Source: Mimachlamys varia (lineage: Eukaryota > Mollusca > Bivalvia > Pectinida > Pectinidae). Taken from it: a stretch of 64,000 bases of DNA. Positions within the stretch are counted from its first letter, which is position 1; every line of letters begins with the position of its first letter. Below are positions 11,049 through 23,176 of this stretch, piece by piece. Position numbers and translations under genes: made by a program. The notes beneath the pieces are model-generated. The model made no database searches. It was not told the DNA's origin and was given only the letters and a program-made list of their open reading frames with translations. The stretch is taken from the NCBI GenBank assembly GCA_947623455.1, contig OX392541.1, forward strand, positions 3,362,701 to 3,426,700. The letters run 5' to 3'.

Positions 11049-12012
11049 ACTGTTAACAGATCTAATATTCGGAGATACTGTTTACAGGTCTAACATTCGG
11101 AGATACTCGTTACAGGTCTAACATTCGGAGATACTGAGAACAGGTCTAACATTCGGAGATACTGAGAACAGGTCTAACATTCGGAGATACTGTTTACAGG
11201 TCTAACATTTGGAGATACTGTTTAGAGGTCTAACATTCGGAGATACTGTTTACAGGTCTAACATTCGGAGATGCTGTTTACAGGTCTAACATTCGGAGAT
11301 ACTGTTTACAGGTCTAACATTCGGAGATACTGTTTACAGGTCTAACATTCGGAGATACTGTTTACAGGTCTAACATTTGGAGATACTGTTTACAGGTCTA
11401 ACATTCGGAGATACTGAGAACAGGTCTAACATTCGGAGATACTGTTTACAGGTCTAACATTCGGAGATACTGTTTACAGGTCTAACATTCGGAGATACTG
11501 TTTACAGGTCTAACATTCGGAGATGCTGTTTACAGGTCTAACAATCGGAGATGCTGTTTTCATGTCTAACATTCGGAGATTCGTTTTACATGTCTTACAT
11601 TCGGAGATACTGTTTACAGGTCTAACATTCGGATATACGTTTTACAGGTCTAACAATCGGAGGTGCTGTTTACAGGTCTAACAATCGGAGATGCTGTTTT
11701 CATGTCTAACATTCGGAGATTCGTTTAACATGTCTTACATTCGGAGATACTGTTTACAGGTCTAACATTCGGATATACGTTTTACAGGTCTAACAATCGG
11801 AGGTGCTGTTTACAGGTCTAACATTTGGAGATACTGTTAACAGGTCCAACATTCGGAGATACTGTTTACAGGTCTAACATTCGGAGATACTCTTTACAAG
11901 TCTGGCATTCGGAGATACTTTTAACATGTCTAACATTCGGAGATACTTTTTACATGTCTATAATTCAGAGTTACTGTTTACAAGTCAAATATTCGAAGAT
12001 ATTGTTAACATC
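11049..12012. repeat. 28-bp minisatellite array
   Basis: About 34 head-to-tail copies of a unit close to GGTCTAACATTCGGAGATAC plus TGTTTACA. Several variants are shared by neighbouring copies, such as TGAGAACA, and a larger block around 11520-11640 recurs at about 11645-11770. There are no unique spacers, so it is not a CRISPR. Confidence 0.95.
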
Positions 12013-12767
12013 GAGAAATATTTATTTTTGTTTTACTGGGGATAATACAGTTTTTAAAATTGACATTTCCACCTAAATTAGCACAAAGAAATACAGCTTT
12101 CACATGTTTTGTATAACAAACTACCAATTTGATATTTTAGCTGTACTTTTCAGACGTGTGACGACGTGTACTAAAAAAGCGCGTATTTTGTTACCGGCAC
12201 AATAAAGACATAAGAGATAACCGAGATATATATCAGTGGAAATTTCCAGTGGTTTAAACCTTGACACGGCATGTTTTAGGTAATGATTTCATCGTTTACC
12301 TGGTAAGGCGATATATAGGGTACCTGGCTAGTAGCCAAACGGGTAAACAAATTAAACTGCAGTGCTTCAATCGATTCTCCGAAGTATTAAATTTGATATC
12401 GACGTTAAACAAATAGCATGCACGCTTGTTATGTTTGACTACTCAACGAAATTGTCATTGCTAAACTAACTTCGACCTTTTTTCTGGCCCTGTGTGCTGT
12501 ACACTGTCTGTCACCTCTCTCGACCTACTCAAGGTCTAATATAGCCGTTGTTAAGCCTTTTGTCGTCTTCTGTTTTTGAACAAGGACCTGCACGATGCAT
12601 CTGAAAAGTCCATGTATAACCTGCTTCTGGTGGTACAAAAAGGGTATACTTTGAACCACAGTTGTTGATAAGTCCATTAAATCAATCCACACTTCCCCGA
12701 AGTTTTCAGTGTTTTATTAGTTATATATTGAAGAAAAGTCGAAAACGTTTTAAAACCATAACGAATA

Positions 12768-12998
12768 CTGTAAAAGCCAATATTTTCGCGCGTTGAATCT
12801 TAGTCAGCTTCTAAACTGTTCGCGGTGGAAATTTTCGCGCTGTAGTCATGCTATTTTGCACTGTGTACCTATGTTACAAATATACACTCAAGAGTTTGTG
12901 TGGTGCTTAATATATTCGCGCGTGGATATATTCGCGGAGATTTAATGATAGCGAAATAAGCGAAATTTTCCACATCGCGAACAATTCCACTTTTACAG
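12768..12998. mobile_element. Mariner-type MITE with TA target duplication
   Basis: The termini CTGTAAAAGCCAATATTTTC and the inverted CGCGAACAATTCCACTTTTACAG match over about 25 bp. They are flanked on both sides by TA (12766-12767, 12999-13000), the target duplication expected of Tc1/mariner elements (family knowledge). The interior repeats TTCGCG many times. Confidence 0.8.
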
Positions 12999-13483
12999 TA
13001 CATTTTTTGATGTTTTATAAAAATGATCGATGTTGAAAAAATTTTTATTCCCAGCATAACACTAAACCAACAATACTTGACATATTTATAACTAATCTTA
13101 CAATCAAAACTTGGAAAGCGCTTCGTTTACAGTTTAATGAAGCCACATCGCAAAGTATTGCAGCTAGAGATATGTTTTTGTTTGACTCGTACAATCCATT
13201 AATGCCAGAGCGCTTATATCTCACTTTGAGAACGTGACATCTACTTGAATGTGACCTGACTTACAGGCAGGCTGTCGTCAATAAAGAAGAAGATGTTTAC
13301 CCTTCTGAAACACCTGGTCTTATTACCTTATTCTTTCTTTTGTTCATATTTTCACTATTGGAAAGTATTGCTATGGTTTCATAGAAGGATGATCAATTTC
13401 TTGTTAAAAACGAGAGTCAAACGTGACTTGTTTTGTTATATTTTTGTTAACTTTCATACGTTTTTGTTAACGTTCATATAGGG

Positions 13484-13614
13484 ATTGAACGGCGTTTTTT
13501 AATTTTCATGCCGGTATGAATGCAAAGCGGTTACATCCATATTGCATGAAGCCCGCTAGGATGTAACCGATTTGCATTCATACCGGCATGAAAATTGAAA
13601 CAACGCCGTTCAAT
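13484..13614. mobile_element. Near-perfect foldback element
   Basis: Arms of about 52 bp start ATTGAACGGCGTTTTTTAAT and end in the inverted AACGCCGTTCAAT; both include CATGCCGGTATGAATGCAAA or its complement. The loop is about 20 bases. No coding content. Copies of a 20-bp repeat lie on its left, related to the array at 13959. Confidence 0.8.
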
Positions 13615-13958
13615 TCACATATTTACAGTTTTGCTACTGAACAATTGTCTAATTTATTTTCTTATTTATTGAACAACTGGTTAATCAACTGCGTTTGTTA
13701 TTTCGCCGTCCTTTAAACGAAAAAGGCGGAACAGCCATAATTTGCGTAAAATTGGCGCCAATAATCTACCGGGGGCGTTCTCCATGTTATCCGAAGCGGA
13801 GCCGTAAGACTCCAATTGAACAAGACTAATATATTACGTCATAAGTAATTCACGTGAATGGATGTATTCATACTGTATTCATGATGTAGTCATAGTCTAG
13901 TGTTTGTTGTTTTCAGTTCGTATGTTCATATAGAGAAGAAACAATCAGAATGTAAATA

Positions 13959-14042
13959 TACGTTTTTGTTAACGTTCATACGTTTTTGTTCACGTTCATA
14001 CGTTTTTGTTCACGTTCATACGTTTTTGTTAACGTTCATTGA
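13959..14042. repeat. 20-bp tandem repeat (TACGTTTTTGTTNACGTTCA)
   Basis: Four copies of a 20-bp unit. Two more related copies lie at 13437-13478, about 480 bp upstream, on the other side of the foldback element at 13484. Confidence 0.85.
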
Positions 14043-14099
14043 CTGCTCATTTACTGTGTATATTTTAATAATAAAAATAACAATAAAAGAAATGATTGG

Positions 14100-15350
14100 T
14101 TTGATTTAGTTTGGTTTTATTGTTGTTATATCATATTGACTGCTGAGTTCGTTTACATGGGTTGTTTGGGTTGTTTGGGGTTTTTTGGGCTGTTTGGGCT
14201 GTTGTTTGGGAAAGCAACAGTGACCCTGCCTTTTGATGTCAAGGACCTGTCATTTCAAGCACTTTGGAGCTGTTGGACATGTAGGAAGTTCCATGATATT
14301 CCATTGGGGTACATTTATGAAATCGGTGCTATAGAAGAAAGATTTTAGTCTTAAAATAATAACACTGACCTAGACATTGTTCAAAACATTTGAATATGGG
14401 TTAATCTTATGAAATTTCATGAATTTTTGCGATGAATAAAGTCGCTCGTAGGTGGAATCCGGTGTTATTTTCAGTATGACGTGTCTCCCTTAATTTTACA
14501 CCAGAAACAATGACGCACAAAGATATCGTTTCTTCCTTGAAACTTTACAGGTATTCATAGTAAATTTATTTCGGGAAGTTTAGCTCATAAAACAAGTTTT
14601 TTATTTAGAGATTGGCAAAGAAATAAGTCATGAGTTGATTAATTTAAAACTTATCTCACCGATTATGTAATAATGCTATATATAGATGTATTATGTATTA
14701 TGATGACGTAAAACTCTCAAAATAAATGAATAAATAAATAAATATATAAATGTATTATGTCATTTAAGGATCCAATTAGAAAATCCTATAAGTAGTGTAA
14801 AGCCATTGATACCCTGTCGTTTTGTATGAGCTATTGTAAGGATAAATTTACCAAATAAAAAATCATCTTATATTTATTTCATAATAAATGAAATAGTCCT
14901 TACGTCACTTTGTTCTTCTCGTAGAAAATATTGTTGATACTAAGTAATCTTTTCACTACGAAACAGGGAAAAAGCCGCCATGCAGCTTCAATAACTAGGA
15001 ATACTTGAACAATAGAAATAATTTGTTGTTACATATACGACAGTGTTATTTTCTTCCGTATATATCTACATTTATAAAACATAAAACCAATATTTCTGGA
15101 TTATTTTTTATTTTCACGTTTTTATTCTTTCATTTCGAATTCCCAGAGAAAACTTCTTACATGATATCATCAAGAGAAAATCAACGCTAGTAACTTATTT
15201 TTGAGGCAATGGTCTTAAAACTAAGTGTATAATTACAGTTTACCAGTGAAATATCGAATATAATTCATTGTATAAAAGAAATATTTTTAGTGAAAAATAT
15301 CACTTTTGCTAATTTGACCAATCAAAAACTTCAAGCTGCGCATCTGGTCG
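14100..15350. other. Intergenic, nothing recognised
   Basis: AT-rich DNA with an AAATAAAT run near 14720-14750. A T/G-rich frame at 14136-14348 is low complexity and is not supported as a gene. Confidence 0.55.
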
Positions 15351-16124
15351 AAAGCTGGTTAGCTTAGCAACACGAAGGACTCAATGTTTTCTCTCCAGGT
15401 GGGCCACTTGACTGGAGTCTGACTAAAGTCATTGTCAGGAGGGATTACATTATCATTTTGTTGTTTTAAAAGTTGTTTTATATTGTTGATAAAATTACTT
15501 GTTTCAGGATTTCTATGTTGATTTAAAGTTGATAAATGTGTAGAGTTGAAAGTTGATAATGAAAAAGGTCTAAACTCAGGCGTAGTCCTAAAATGTTGTT
15601 TATTTTCCTCCTCAGCATGAGGGTATAGAATTATATCTTCACTCGATATATATACAATGAATATAGAGATGCAAATGTACATAATAAATATTTATAATAA
15701 TTCTGGGGAGGCAGAGGCCCCGGCCAGACACGGCCAGACCACTGTCTATTTCTGTCCGTGTCTATATCTCCGTCTCTTCTTTGTCTATTTCCATCACGGT
15801 TATATGCCAGAATGTTACCTAACATTGTCAAACTATGACTGATGTGACATTCTGACACTACGTGGTGGACAGTTGAGCCAAAGGGACTTATCTATCTATA
15901 GGAAATATTGGCATTACTTTGTACTTCCCCATCAAAAATTTACTTAAAATAACATGATATTATTTCATTATCACACTAGGGTCACTATCACTTGACCCGG
16001 TAGAGTTAAACCAATCGTTGTCACTTTCAGCTGATAGGTACGGCCAGGAGAATTCGGACACATTCAACGTCATCAATGTGACCCGTACTAATGTCGGGAC
16101 TGGGTAAAGTAGGAGGCTGTTATA

Positions 16125-16349
16125 CTACTGACGGAATATAGGGTTGCTGGGATGGATTAGTAATAAATGGTTGGGTTGTATCATCACTATCATAGTCATC
16201 AACGTTAGGGGGTTGACAACGATATTCGCGTTGCCGTACGGTTCAACTGTGTAACAGTCTGTCAGTCGAACACGATATAAGCTTTGACGAAGTTGGTTTC
16301 CAACGAATTTTCGAATGCTGCACCAGAGATAGTCAACGCTTGAAACCAA
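16125..16349 (-). pseudogene. Integrase C-terminal tail remnant
   Basis: VSSVDYLWCSIRKFVGNQLR and YRVRLTDCYTVEPYG look like the pol C-terminus of the same element, separated from the core by a frame break at about 16350-16510. Confidence 0.5.
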
Positions 16350-16513
16350 ATATCGATAGCGTGCATGTGATTTGTTTTGTCAGAATAGAGTTTAACAATG
16401 TTGCCTGTTTTGTTGAAAGGAGGCGGCAATTTACACCCAGCCGGAGTTTTGCTTTTTCACAATGAGCAAGGTTTTCGTTGCGAGATCTGTTTTATTGGAT
16501 GATTAGATCTCGG

Positions 16514-17446
16514 TCATCGATTGGGATTTGTCACTTCGCAAGATGATAAGCCACGTCCTCTGATTCTAGTGTTTAAGTGTGCAATAGCTGAAGTTAGTAG
16601 CAAAGGAGTTACATCGCGACATCCAGAATCTAAGCGTAGAATTTCATTTTGAAGTTCCTGTATCGCATTTTCTGTGACAGGATTTCTGTTAGGGTTTTTG
16701 GCATTTCCGATGTCAATAAAAAGTCTTAAGTGCTTGAGAATGTCGTCGTTCAACAAAGCCTTGAATCCAGGAGCAGGATAAGTGCGGATAATGGCGAATG
16801 GGTCATCTAGAGGGTGATATTCAATGCAAATACGGACAATTCCTTCGCGTAAAGAATCATCAGTAAGAAGCGTAGCAGATGTATAGGATGTGACACTATC
16901 GCGGACTACAAGAATTAGTTGGCGTTCCCTTTTGATAACATCTGCAACAAAACGACATCCGACAATGTAGGAGGTTTCGCTGGTAGTTTGTTCTTTTACG
17001 AAAGAAGAAGCAATCTTCAGAGCTGCACACTGGTGGCACTCATCAGAGACACGGTAAATGGAGACATCCGCGTAGAAGTATCGGCTAACTATCGTCTTAA
17101 GCTGCTGAGCGGTTGGATAATCAAGTTTTATGTGTAGTAAGGTAAGAAGACCATCAAGACGTGGGATCACTATACAATCTGCGGACTGAGAAAGTGGAGT
17201 ATGGCTTCTAACGACGAGCAGACCATCATTAGAAAGGGTGGCAAAGTTGAGATAGCGTTTGACGTCACGAATGTTGGTTTGCTTTTTAGAGGACGCGTGC
17301 TTTGGCGTTGAAGAGCACAAGTGCGACGAAGATCGGCACATTCTGACTTGGTGGATATCAACGATGACCGTCTGGTAAATAGGATCTGTCAAGCATTTCG
17401 GAAATTGACAAACGGCGAACAACACTGTTGACAACTGATGTAACAA
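16514..17446 (-). pseudogene. Integrase remnant (zinc-binding and core domains)
   Basis: 310 residues. The zinc-binding region contains HIKLDYPTAQQL and CHQC; the second His expected of an HHCC domain appears to be Tyr. In the core, VADVIKR supplies the first Asp and NPVTENAIQEL the Glu. The stretch RTYPAPGF has Tyr where the family has its second catalytic Asp. Both changes point to an inactive copy. Family placement comes from general knowledge of LTR-element integrases. Confidence 0.7.
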
Positions 17447-17474
17447 ATGAATATACTTGACATATTGGTTCGAT

Positions 17475-17861
17475 TCACTCTACGGTGTTGCGGCTGGCGA
17501 CGTCAGAGGGCAGAATAGCGGATCCTGCGTCATGTCTTATTGGAATCTGGTATCTGCTAGCGGTGGACAGAAATGTAGTAACACGTGGACTGGCGGAAAA
17601 CTCGCCTCTGCATAACTTTCCGTAGACTTGGGAACACGGCTTGCTATCAGTGAGAACACACGAAATTTGAGATGATTGGATTACATATGGAATGAAGTGC
17701 TTGATGGCCGCTGCAATGGATTCACATGGAAGCCAGCTAACTTGGTTTTTGCAGAGTTTAGCGCTAAAATGACCAGCAATCTGGACCTTGTCGTCACGAG
17801 AGATGTACAAAGTTGCACCAAGACCAGGGTTTTTGACTTCACCATCGGTCACTATCCACAA
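17475..17861 (-). pseudogene. RNase H domain remnant
   Basis: A frame of 128 residues with VTDGEVKNPGLGATLYISRD at its start, CESIAAAIKHF and VLTDSKPC, in the order expected of a retroelement RNase H (first Asp, Glu, then Asp). It lies between the reverse transcriptase and integrase fragments in the correct order. Confidence 0.65.
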
Positions 17862-18099
17862 CTGATCATCAGGGCGAGGAAGACTTGTTGTTGAGGCCGT
17901 TTGGCCTGTGGTGAAAACCTGAAGTAGCTCATCAGACCAATGTAGATTTATCTTTGAATTCCGACCGGCGACGGCGTCATCGAGAATTTTTTTTTACAAC
18001 TCTTGAGAGCACTTTATATGCGCCGACAAGAGACCGAAGCCCTGTGACTGTGTTAGGAGGTGGGCAAGATGATAGGGTTGCTATGCGGTGATGACAGGC

Positions 18100-18360
18100 T
18101 TAAATAGTTCCGAGACGCCATATCCATCCGAGGATGGTCGTCTGCTTAGGAGCTATAACAGTTAGGTTGGCAGACAGGCTGAGATTACACTGACGTAATG
18201 CGGTAAGAACATTTCCCCATATGTTGAGTAGATTCTCAAGTGTGTTTGTCCCACAGTACAGATCATCGGCGACTTTAGCGACTTTACCCTGCCACACAAG
18301 ATCGCCAAGTACACGACAAGTTAACTCCTCAAATGCAGTTTCTGAACCAGGCATAACCAT
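18100..18360 (-). pseudogene. Reverse transcriptase fragment
   Basis: About 86 residues covering only the region around the catalytic motif: [11 protein letters not shown], then KVADDLYCG, then TTILGWIW. The Asp pair sits in ADDL, not in the common YxDD. The N-terminal fingers and motif A are absent, so it is not functional. Confidence 0.7.
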
Positions 18361-18572
18361 AGCGGTACGAGTGTAGACGCGTACACTTTTACGAGATCTG
18401 CTTCTTCAGGGGAATCAGAGTCGTCGGAATTGTTTTCATCTACACCGATGACTGTACGAGCTTTTGATGAGTAATCCCTGTCACCTGGCGGAAGAAAAGT
18501 ACATTTACTGAGGAAGTGATCATATGGCATCTTTGCCTCCTTGCAAAGCAGACACGCACGTGAGACTGACAC
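18321..18572 (-). pseudogene. gag zinc-finger remnant
   Basis: It carries [18 protein letters not shown], a C-x2-C-x8-H-x4-C nucleic-acid-binding finger, followed by an acidic stretch ([15 protein letters not shown]). In a full element a protease should follow; here the frame runs almost directly into the reverse transcriptase fragment. Confidence 0.65.
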
Positions 18573-18831
18573 ATCTTAATTCTAACATGTTCACCTTTTG
18601 ATCACGTGACGGACGGCTACCTTCTTCAACATCATTACCATCGTTGACAAACCCACGATACGGAGACGCTTTGGATTTCTTTTCCCATCGGGCACCCTCG
18701 ACCAAAAATGGAGCAAAATTGAAGCCTAATGACAGTGTATATAATAGGTTCTGAAGCCAATTTTCGAATGTGTTCAATGTTTCAATTTTTGTTAAATACC
18801 ATTGTTTTGGTGCTCTGTGTGTGATAGCCAT
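18520..18831 (-). pseudogene. gag N-terminus remnant
   Basis: A frame starting at ATG ([11 protein letters not shown]...) that ends in unrelated residues after about 70 codons. This matches the start of the gag protein of the LTR element, and the following frame then supplies a zinc finger. The junction suggests an internal deletion. Confidence 0.6.
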
Positions 18832-20677
18832 TTTGAACTATTTATAGACTGGGCTATCGTCGATAGACTTAACTACATTATGACAGTTAATATGCTTTGC
18901 TGGTTCGAGTACAAATTGTAAAATGCATCTACAAGTCTGTTTGTGTTCAGAGATGAGCTCGCACAGAAAGCGGAAACACCAATGAGATGCTAATAATGGA
19001 CTCACCACCGGACGAGCTGATCCGGACTCGACTACATTAACTAGACTGAACTGAGATATAACATATACACTGGCATGGGGGTAATATCAGACAGTGATAT
19101 GGATAAACCAAAACTCACATAAGCCTGTATAGTACTGATATTTATCATCTGGATATATGGTGACAAAAAAATTCCTCGTTTCCCACCATCTTAGATTGGC
19201 GGTTATCAACAATTCGTAATGATCTGGGTTGATGATGGGACTTTTTCAATAAATTTAACTTTATTATAGTAATATGACATAATTATTTAAAATATGAAGA
19301 CCTTAACATTCTTCATTAAAATAAGTGATCAAAAGACGTTTGTGTCGAGTGTTCACATTTTATTGAAATATTTACAGAGAGGACTATATTTTTCACATCA
19401 AGTTGTCTAGACTTGCTAGTGTCAAAAGTACCTACACAGAGTATTGTCAGCTTGAGTTATTTTGTGTTCCGGGATATTTTTTTGCAACAAAAATGTAATA
19501 AACACTCATCCGAAATATATTCCACTCCCTGCCAATCGTGAAAAATATCAAAATGTTAGCCACACTCGTGGCTAATATTTTTTGTATTACTGTAGACACT
19601 GTTGGATACCCTCCAATTCTTAAAGGAAAACGAAAGTAAAACCAAAAATCGTTTGATTCTTATAAGCTTTAAGTCTTTTTCGAAAACGTAAATCGATGTT
19701 TCTTTTGCAACATCGATTCGTGTTTTCGGAAAAAAATTATTAAAATCCAAGCATTTTTAGTTTTCCTTTCGTTTTCTTTTGAGAATACATTTTGCTTGTC
19801 ATATATTATTCGGATTTATATATAATCTGAAGACTATTGTCTACTTTCGTTATGTAAATCGGGACACTAGAATGAGTCACCAATGTAATGTTTCCGGTGT
19901 TTCTACAAAGCAAAGTGATATCTTAGTAATCGTCCTTTTCAGATTTGTCGCAATATGGCGATGCCACTTTAATAACTGTCGAGATATTCTGGTATTCACA
20001 ACAGTAACATGTATCAATGACATACAACACTATCTAATAACAAATCAATTTGTAAGTCAAAATAGTATTGGTTAGTCTCAATTTTAAAACATCCTGCAAG
20101 TACGAAGTTTAATTGATTCCTAGAAAGGCCATTACTTCACAAATATTGTTTTATCTTTACTTCTCCCTTCGGGTTGTTGTCTTTAATTGTTTTGTTATTG
20201 ATAATAATGCGTGAATTGTGTTGTATTCAATAGCATCATGACATGGATGAAACTGTTGTTATCGGTCTTGTTCATGAGGTGAAAAGGCAATATTCTCGTT
20301 TATATGCTTTTGTTTTTATCTGGTTTTTAACATTGCAATGTCAAAGTTAACTTGGATAAAATTATCTCCTTGTGTTTGATAATATTATGTCTTTGTGTTT
20401 CATTACTCCTCAATAGTGTCATTATATTATTGGGAATTTACCAAAATTAGCCTACAACGACACCTCTTGTGTGGTAGGCTGGCTGACATTCCATGTAGTC
20501 CTATCATAGGAACATACACATGTAGTCATGACACACTTCCTGTTCTCAGTATCCTATAATTAAAGACTATGTCATCGTTTGTGTATCCGGATTTAAACTG
20601 ATACTTTACATGCAATATTTACATTGCGAGAATACATTTTTGGTAAATGAGTTGGATTTATATAGAGGCTACACAAC

Positions 20678-20815
20678 GAGTGGTTGTTGTATATGGTATT
20701 TATTTCATTCCAGGTGGTAATTTTCAAAAGTTACAAAGGACAGGAGCTTTAGCAAGTGACTTTGAAAACTAATTAATGAGAGTGAAATAAATACCATATC
20801 AAACAACCACGAGTC
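20678..20815. mobile_element. MITE with TGAAATAAATACCATAT arms
   Basis: GAGTGGTTGTTGTATATGGT followed by ATTTATTTCA is repeated in inverted form as TGAAATAAATACCATATCAA then ACAACCACGAGTC. Related fragments lie at about 38290-38400 and 39310-39400, so this is a dispersed family. Confidence 0.7.
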
Positions 20816-22113
20816 TTATGATCTGTTTTTACCATAATAGAGATTGGAAACAGCTGTTTTGTGACATGATTTGAAAACGCATACATACGTTTTGTAGATA
20901 AGGCTAGCGTAGTGATACGACCCACATGTAAAACGTCATTCATTAATATAAAAACTTAACATTTTACTTTAAATAGTTCCCAAATAATACTTTCGGCAAC
21001 AAATTCATGGGGAAAAATGGTTTTGTTTATACAACAGTTGTAATTATTCGTTGATGTAGGGGAATAACACACTCAATATATATGTATAGTGTATGATTGT
21101 CCGGTGTGAGGCGGAGGGATGTTAATATGAAAAAGAAACCGAAAAACCCGGGAAGCTCCATACATATACATTGTACGAACATGTTGAAAGTTAAAAAGTG
21201 ACCAAACACATTTTCTCACCCGACCAGGAATTCAAACCCGAGCGGTCTTGGTAATTCTCCAGTCGACCATCTTGTTTAAAATAATTGACGTGTATTAGAA
21301 ATTATTGTAATGTTCTTATCTTCAATGCCGTCCCTCAAATTTTAACGTTAATCAGAAATATAGTTCGTTTTGTTAGACTTTTATTTCGCAACAATAAAAA
21401 ATAATTCCTGTTTTTTATCATTATTATTTTTAGCAACAAAACAATTTTCATGCTTATGTAACTTTTTGGCATACTACAGATTAACTTTGTATGAACTTAG
21501 AAATATTGCGTGTTTCTAGAGTAGACGTTTTAATCTAATACATTTTGTATTAATAGCTTAAAATATATCTTTCAATAAAAGATCAATGAATTACTTGCTC
21601 TATAATCTATTAGAACATGTCTTAGTAAATATCTATTTTAAAACTTAGCTATAAATCCTTACTGGTTAAACCAGTAGTATGACTAATCATATAATTTATA
21701 ACTTTTCACAGAACGTTTAAGTGTTCATATAATTAAAACCAGGACAAATTTCCCATTAAATTATTTTTTTGACAAAGGTCAGACTTTTAAATGACACCCA
21801 TCGTTACTACAACATTCTCAGAACCTAGACCAAATCTTTTCCTTTGAAAGTGACAAATTCATGTCTATTACAGGTTTTCTTTCAAGAATATTTTTGCAGA
21901 CAGAACATTATATGTATATATGTTATAACAATTAAAGTTATGTATAAATAATTCAGTTCACAGTATACTGTACTTTGATAAGGTATATACAAATATAAAC
22001 AAACGATTTGACCTGATCAGAATTTAGAATGACGATATCAGTATGAATTTGATACCAGACGTAACCATGTGTGTTTATCTTTATAATAGATAGGAAACCT
22101 TGGACAGTGTTTA

Positions 22114-22134
22114 AAACACACACACACACACACA
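22114..22134. repeat. (CA)n microsatellite
   Basis: About ten CA dinucleotides. Confidence 0.9.
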
Positions 22135-22281
22135 CGTCTCGTGTATGTAATAAATATTATTTCTAATAATTCTAGTCCATAGATAAAGCTTTGCTGAAGT
22201 AGATCTAGAGATACGTCTACTTTGAGTGTCTGTTTGACTCTGTAACAGACAAGTAGTCCTCCATAGTACTATACTGTTTCT

Positions 22282-22412
22282 GTGCATAGTTGCTTGAATT
22301 TCTGTCAGTAAATAATGAATGTACATGTGTGAAATGATTCTGTAATGGGCCGCGGCTCAATATATATAAACATTTTTTTTTATATACTGACAGAAACTCA
22401 AGCAACTGTGTT
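22282..22412. mobile_element. Foldback MITE with ACAGAAACTCAAGCAACTG arm
   Basis: TAGTTGCTTGAATTTCTGTCAGTA is repeated in inverted form as TACTGACAGAAACTCAAGCAAC. The interior contains CTGTAATGGGCCGCGGCTC. The right half has a second copy in the same orientation at about 59658-59738. Confidence 0.65.
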
Positions 22413-23176
22413 CTGTAGTACTGACCACGCTCTTTGTTGTTTGTTTTAGCAGTTTAACGCCCTCGGTAATAAACTTATAATGTACGTAAATACGTATATA
22501 TATACTGCCTCAATATTTCCGTCCAACGTGTAAATATATAAATCAATTTCATTATGATAGTAATATTACATTAATAATGAAATCAATTTAATAACTTATT
22601 GTTACATTCTATACTGTGATAGACACCCTAGCTGTTAACAGACTATGCATGTATAAAGCAAGAAAATGTCGACTTATATGGATATTTTAAGTATGGAAAC
22701 AAACATAGTGTTATTAAAAACCAAGTGCTATTCTGTACTGTTCATTAAAATCTCTTTGAGTCCCTTCAAACGCCTACTCAAGTTTTACTATCAGTTGAAA
22801 TCCTCAAGATGATAAATTGTTGAGTAGTTAGTCGACCTGTCCAATCGAAAACGAATGCCTCACTTCCATGAAATGCATAAGAAACTGAAACAAAGCTACA
22901 ATTTCGGAAATACAGGCTGACGGTTCCCCATGAAAATTTACAGTATCATGTATCGAGAAAAACGTTTAGGTTTATATCATGTATGAGCGGGAAATTTTGT
23001 AAAATCTTATACAAAATATGAATTATTGTCCGCTTGTATTTGCTTTTTAACTTCGGTAACAGAGTTTATAAGGCATACCTTTCATACAACCAGTTATTTA
23101 AAACACACGTCATAGGAAGTCAAATACGGAATAACCCAGGCCAGTCCAAAACGAAAGTAGGATTAAACAGTCCAAC

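Larger units (their letters stand above)
16125..18831 (-). mobile_element. Internally deleted, decayed LTR retrotransposon (gag-pol remnants)
   Basis: Minus-strand remnants in the order gag, zinc finger, reverse transcriptase, RNase H, integrase and integrase tail span only 2.7 kb. The protease and the N-terminal part of the reverse transcriptase are missing. The frames are split by shifts and stops. No flanking LTR pair could be recognised. It belongs to the Gypsy/BEL-like LTR group; the clade is not certain. Confidence 0.8.
19100..22280. other. AT-rich intergenic DNA
   Basis: No convincing gene. A short inverted repeat lies at about 19545-19585 (GTTAGCCAC ... GTGGCTAAT) and a MITE at 20678-20815. 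Open frames here are short and unrecognised. Confidence 0.55.

Noticed and set aside
11049..12012. CRISPR-like regular repeats
   Set aside because: Units are contiguous and carry variants, with no unique spacers and no cas genes. The genome is eukaryotic.
14136..14348. 70-codon frame with GCLGCLGFFGLFGLLFG
   Set aside because: Product of a TTTGGG-rich low-complexity stretch.
15359..15682. Minus-strand frame downstream of the LTR element
   Set aside because: The sequence (e.g. PEFRPFSLSTFNSTHL) has a coding-like mix but matches no domain I can name. Linking it to the element would be a guess.
22176..22326. Short minus-strand frames near 22.2 kb as a small gene
   Set aside because: They overlap the CA microsatellite and a foldback element and have no recognisable domain.
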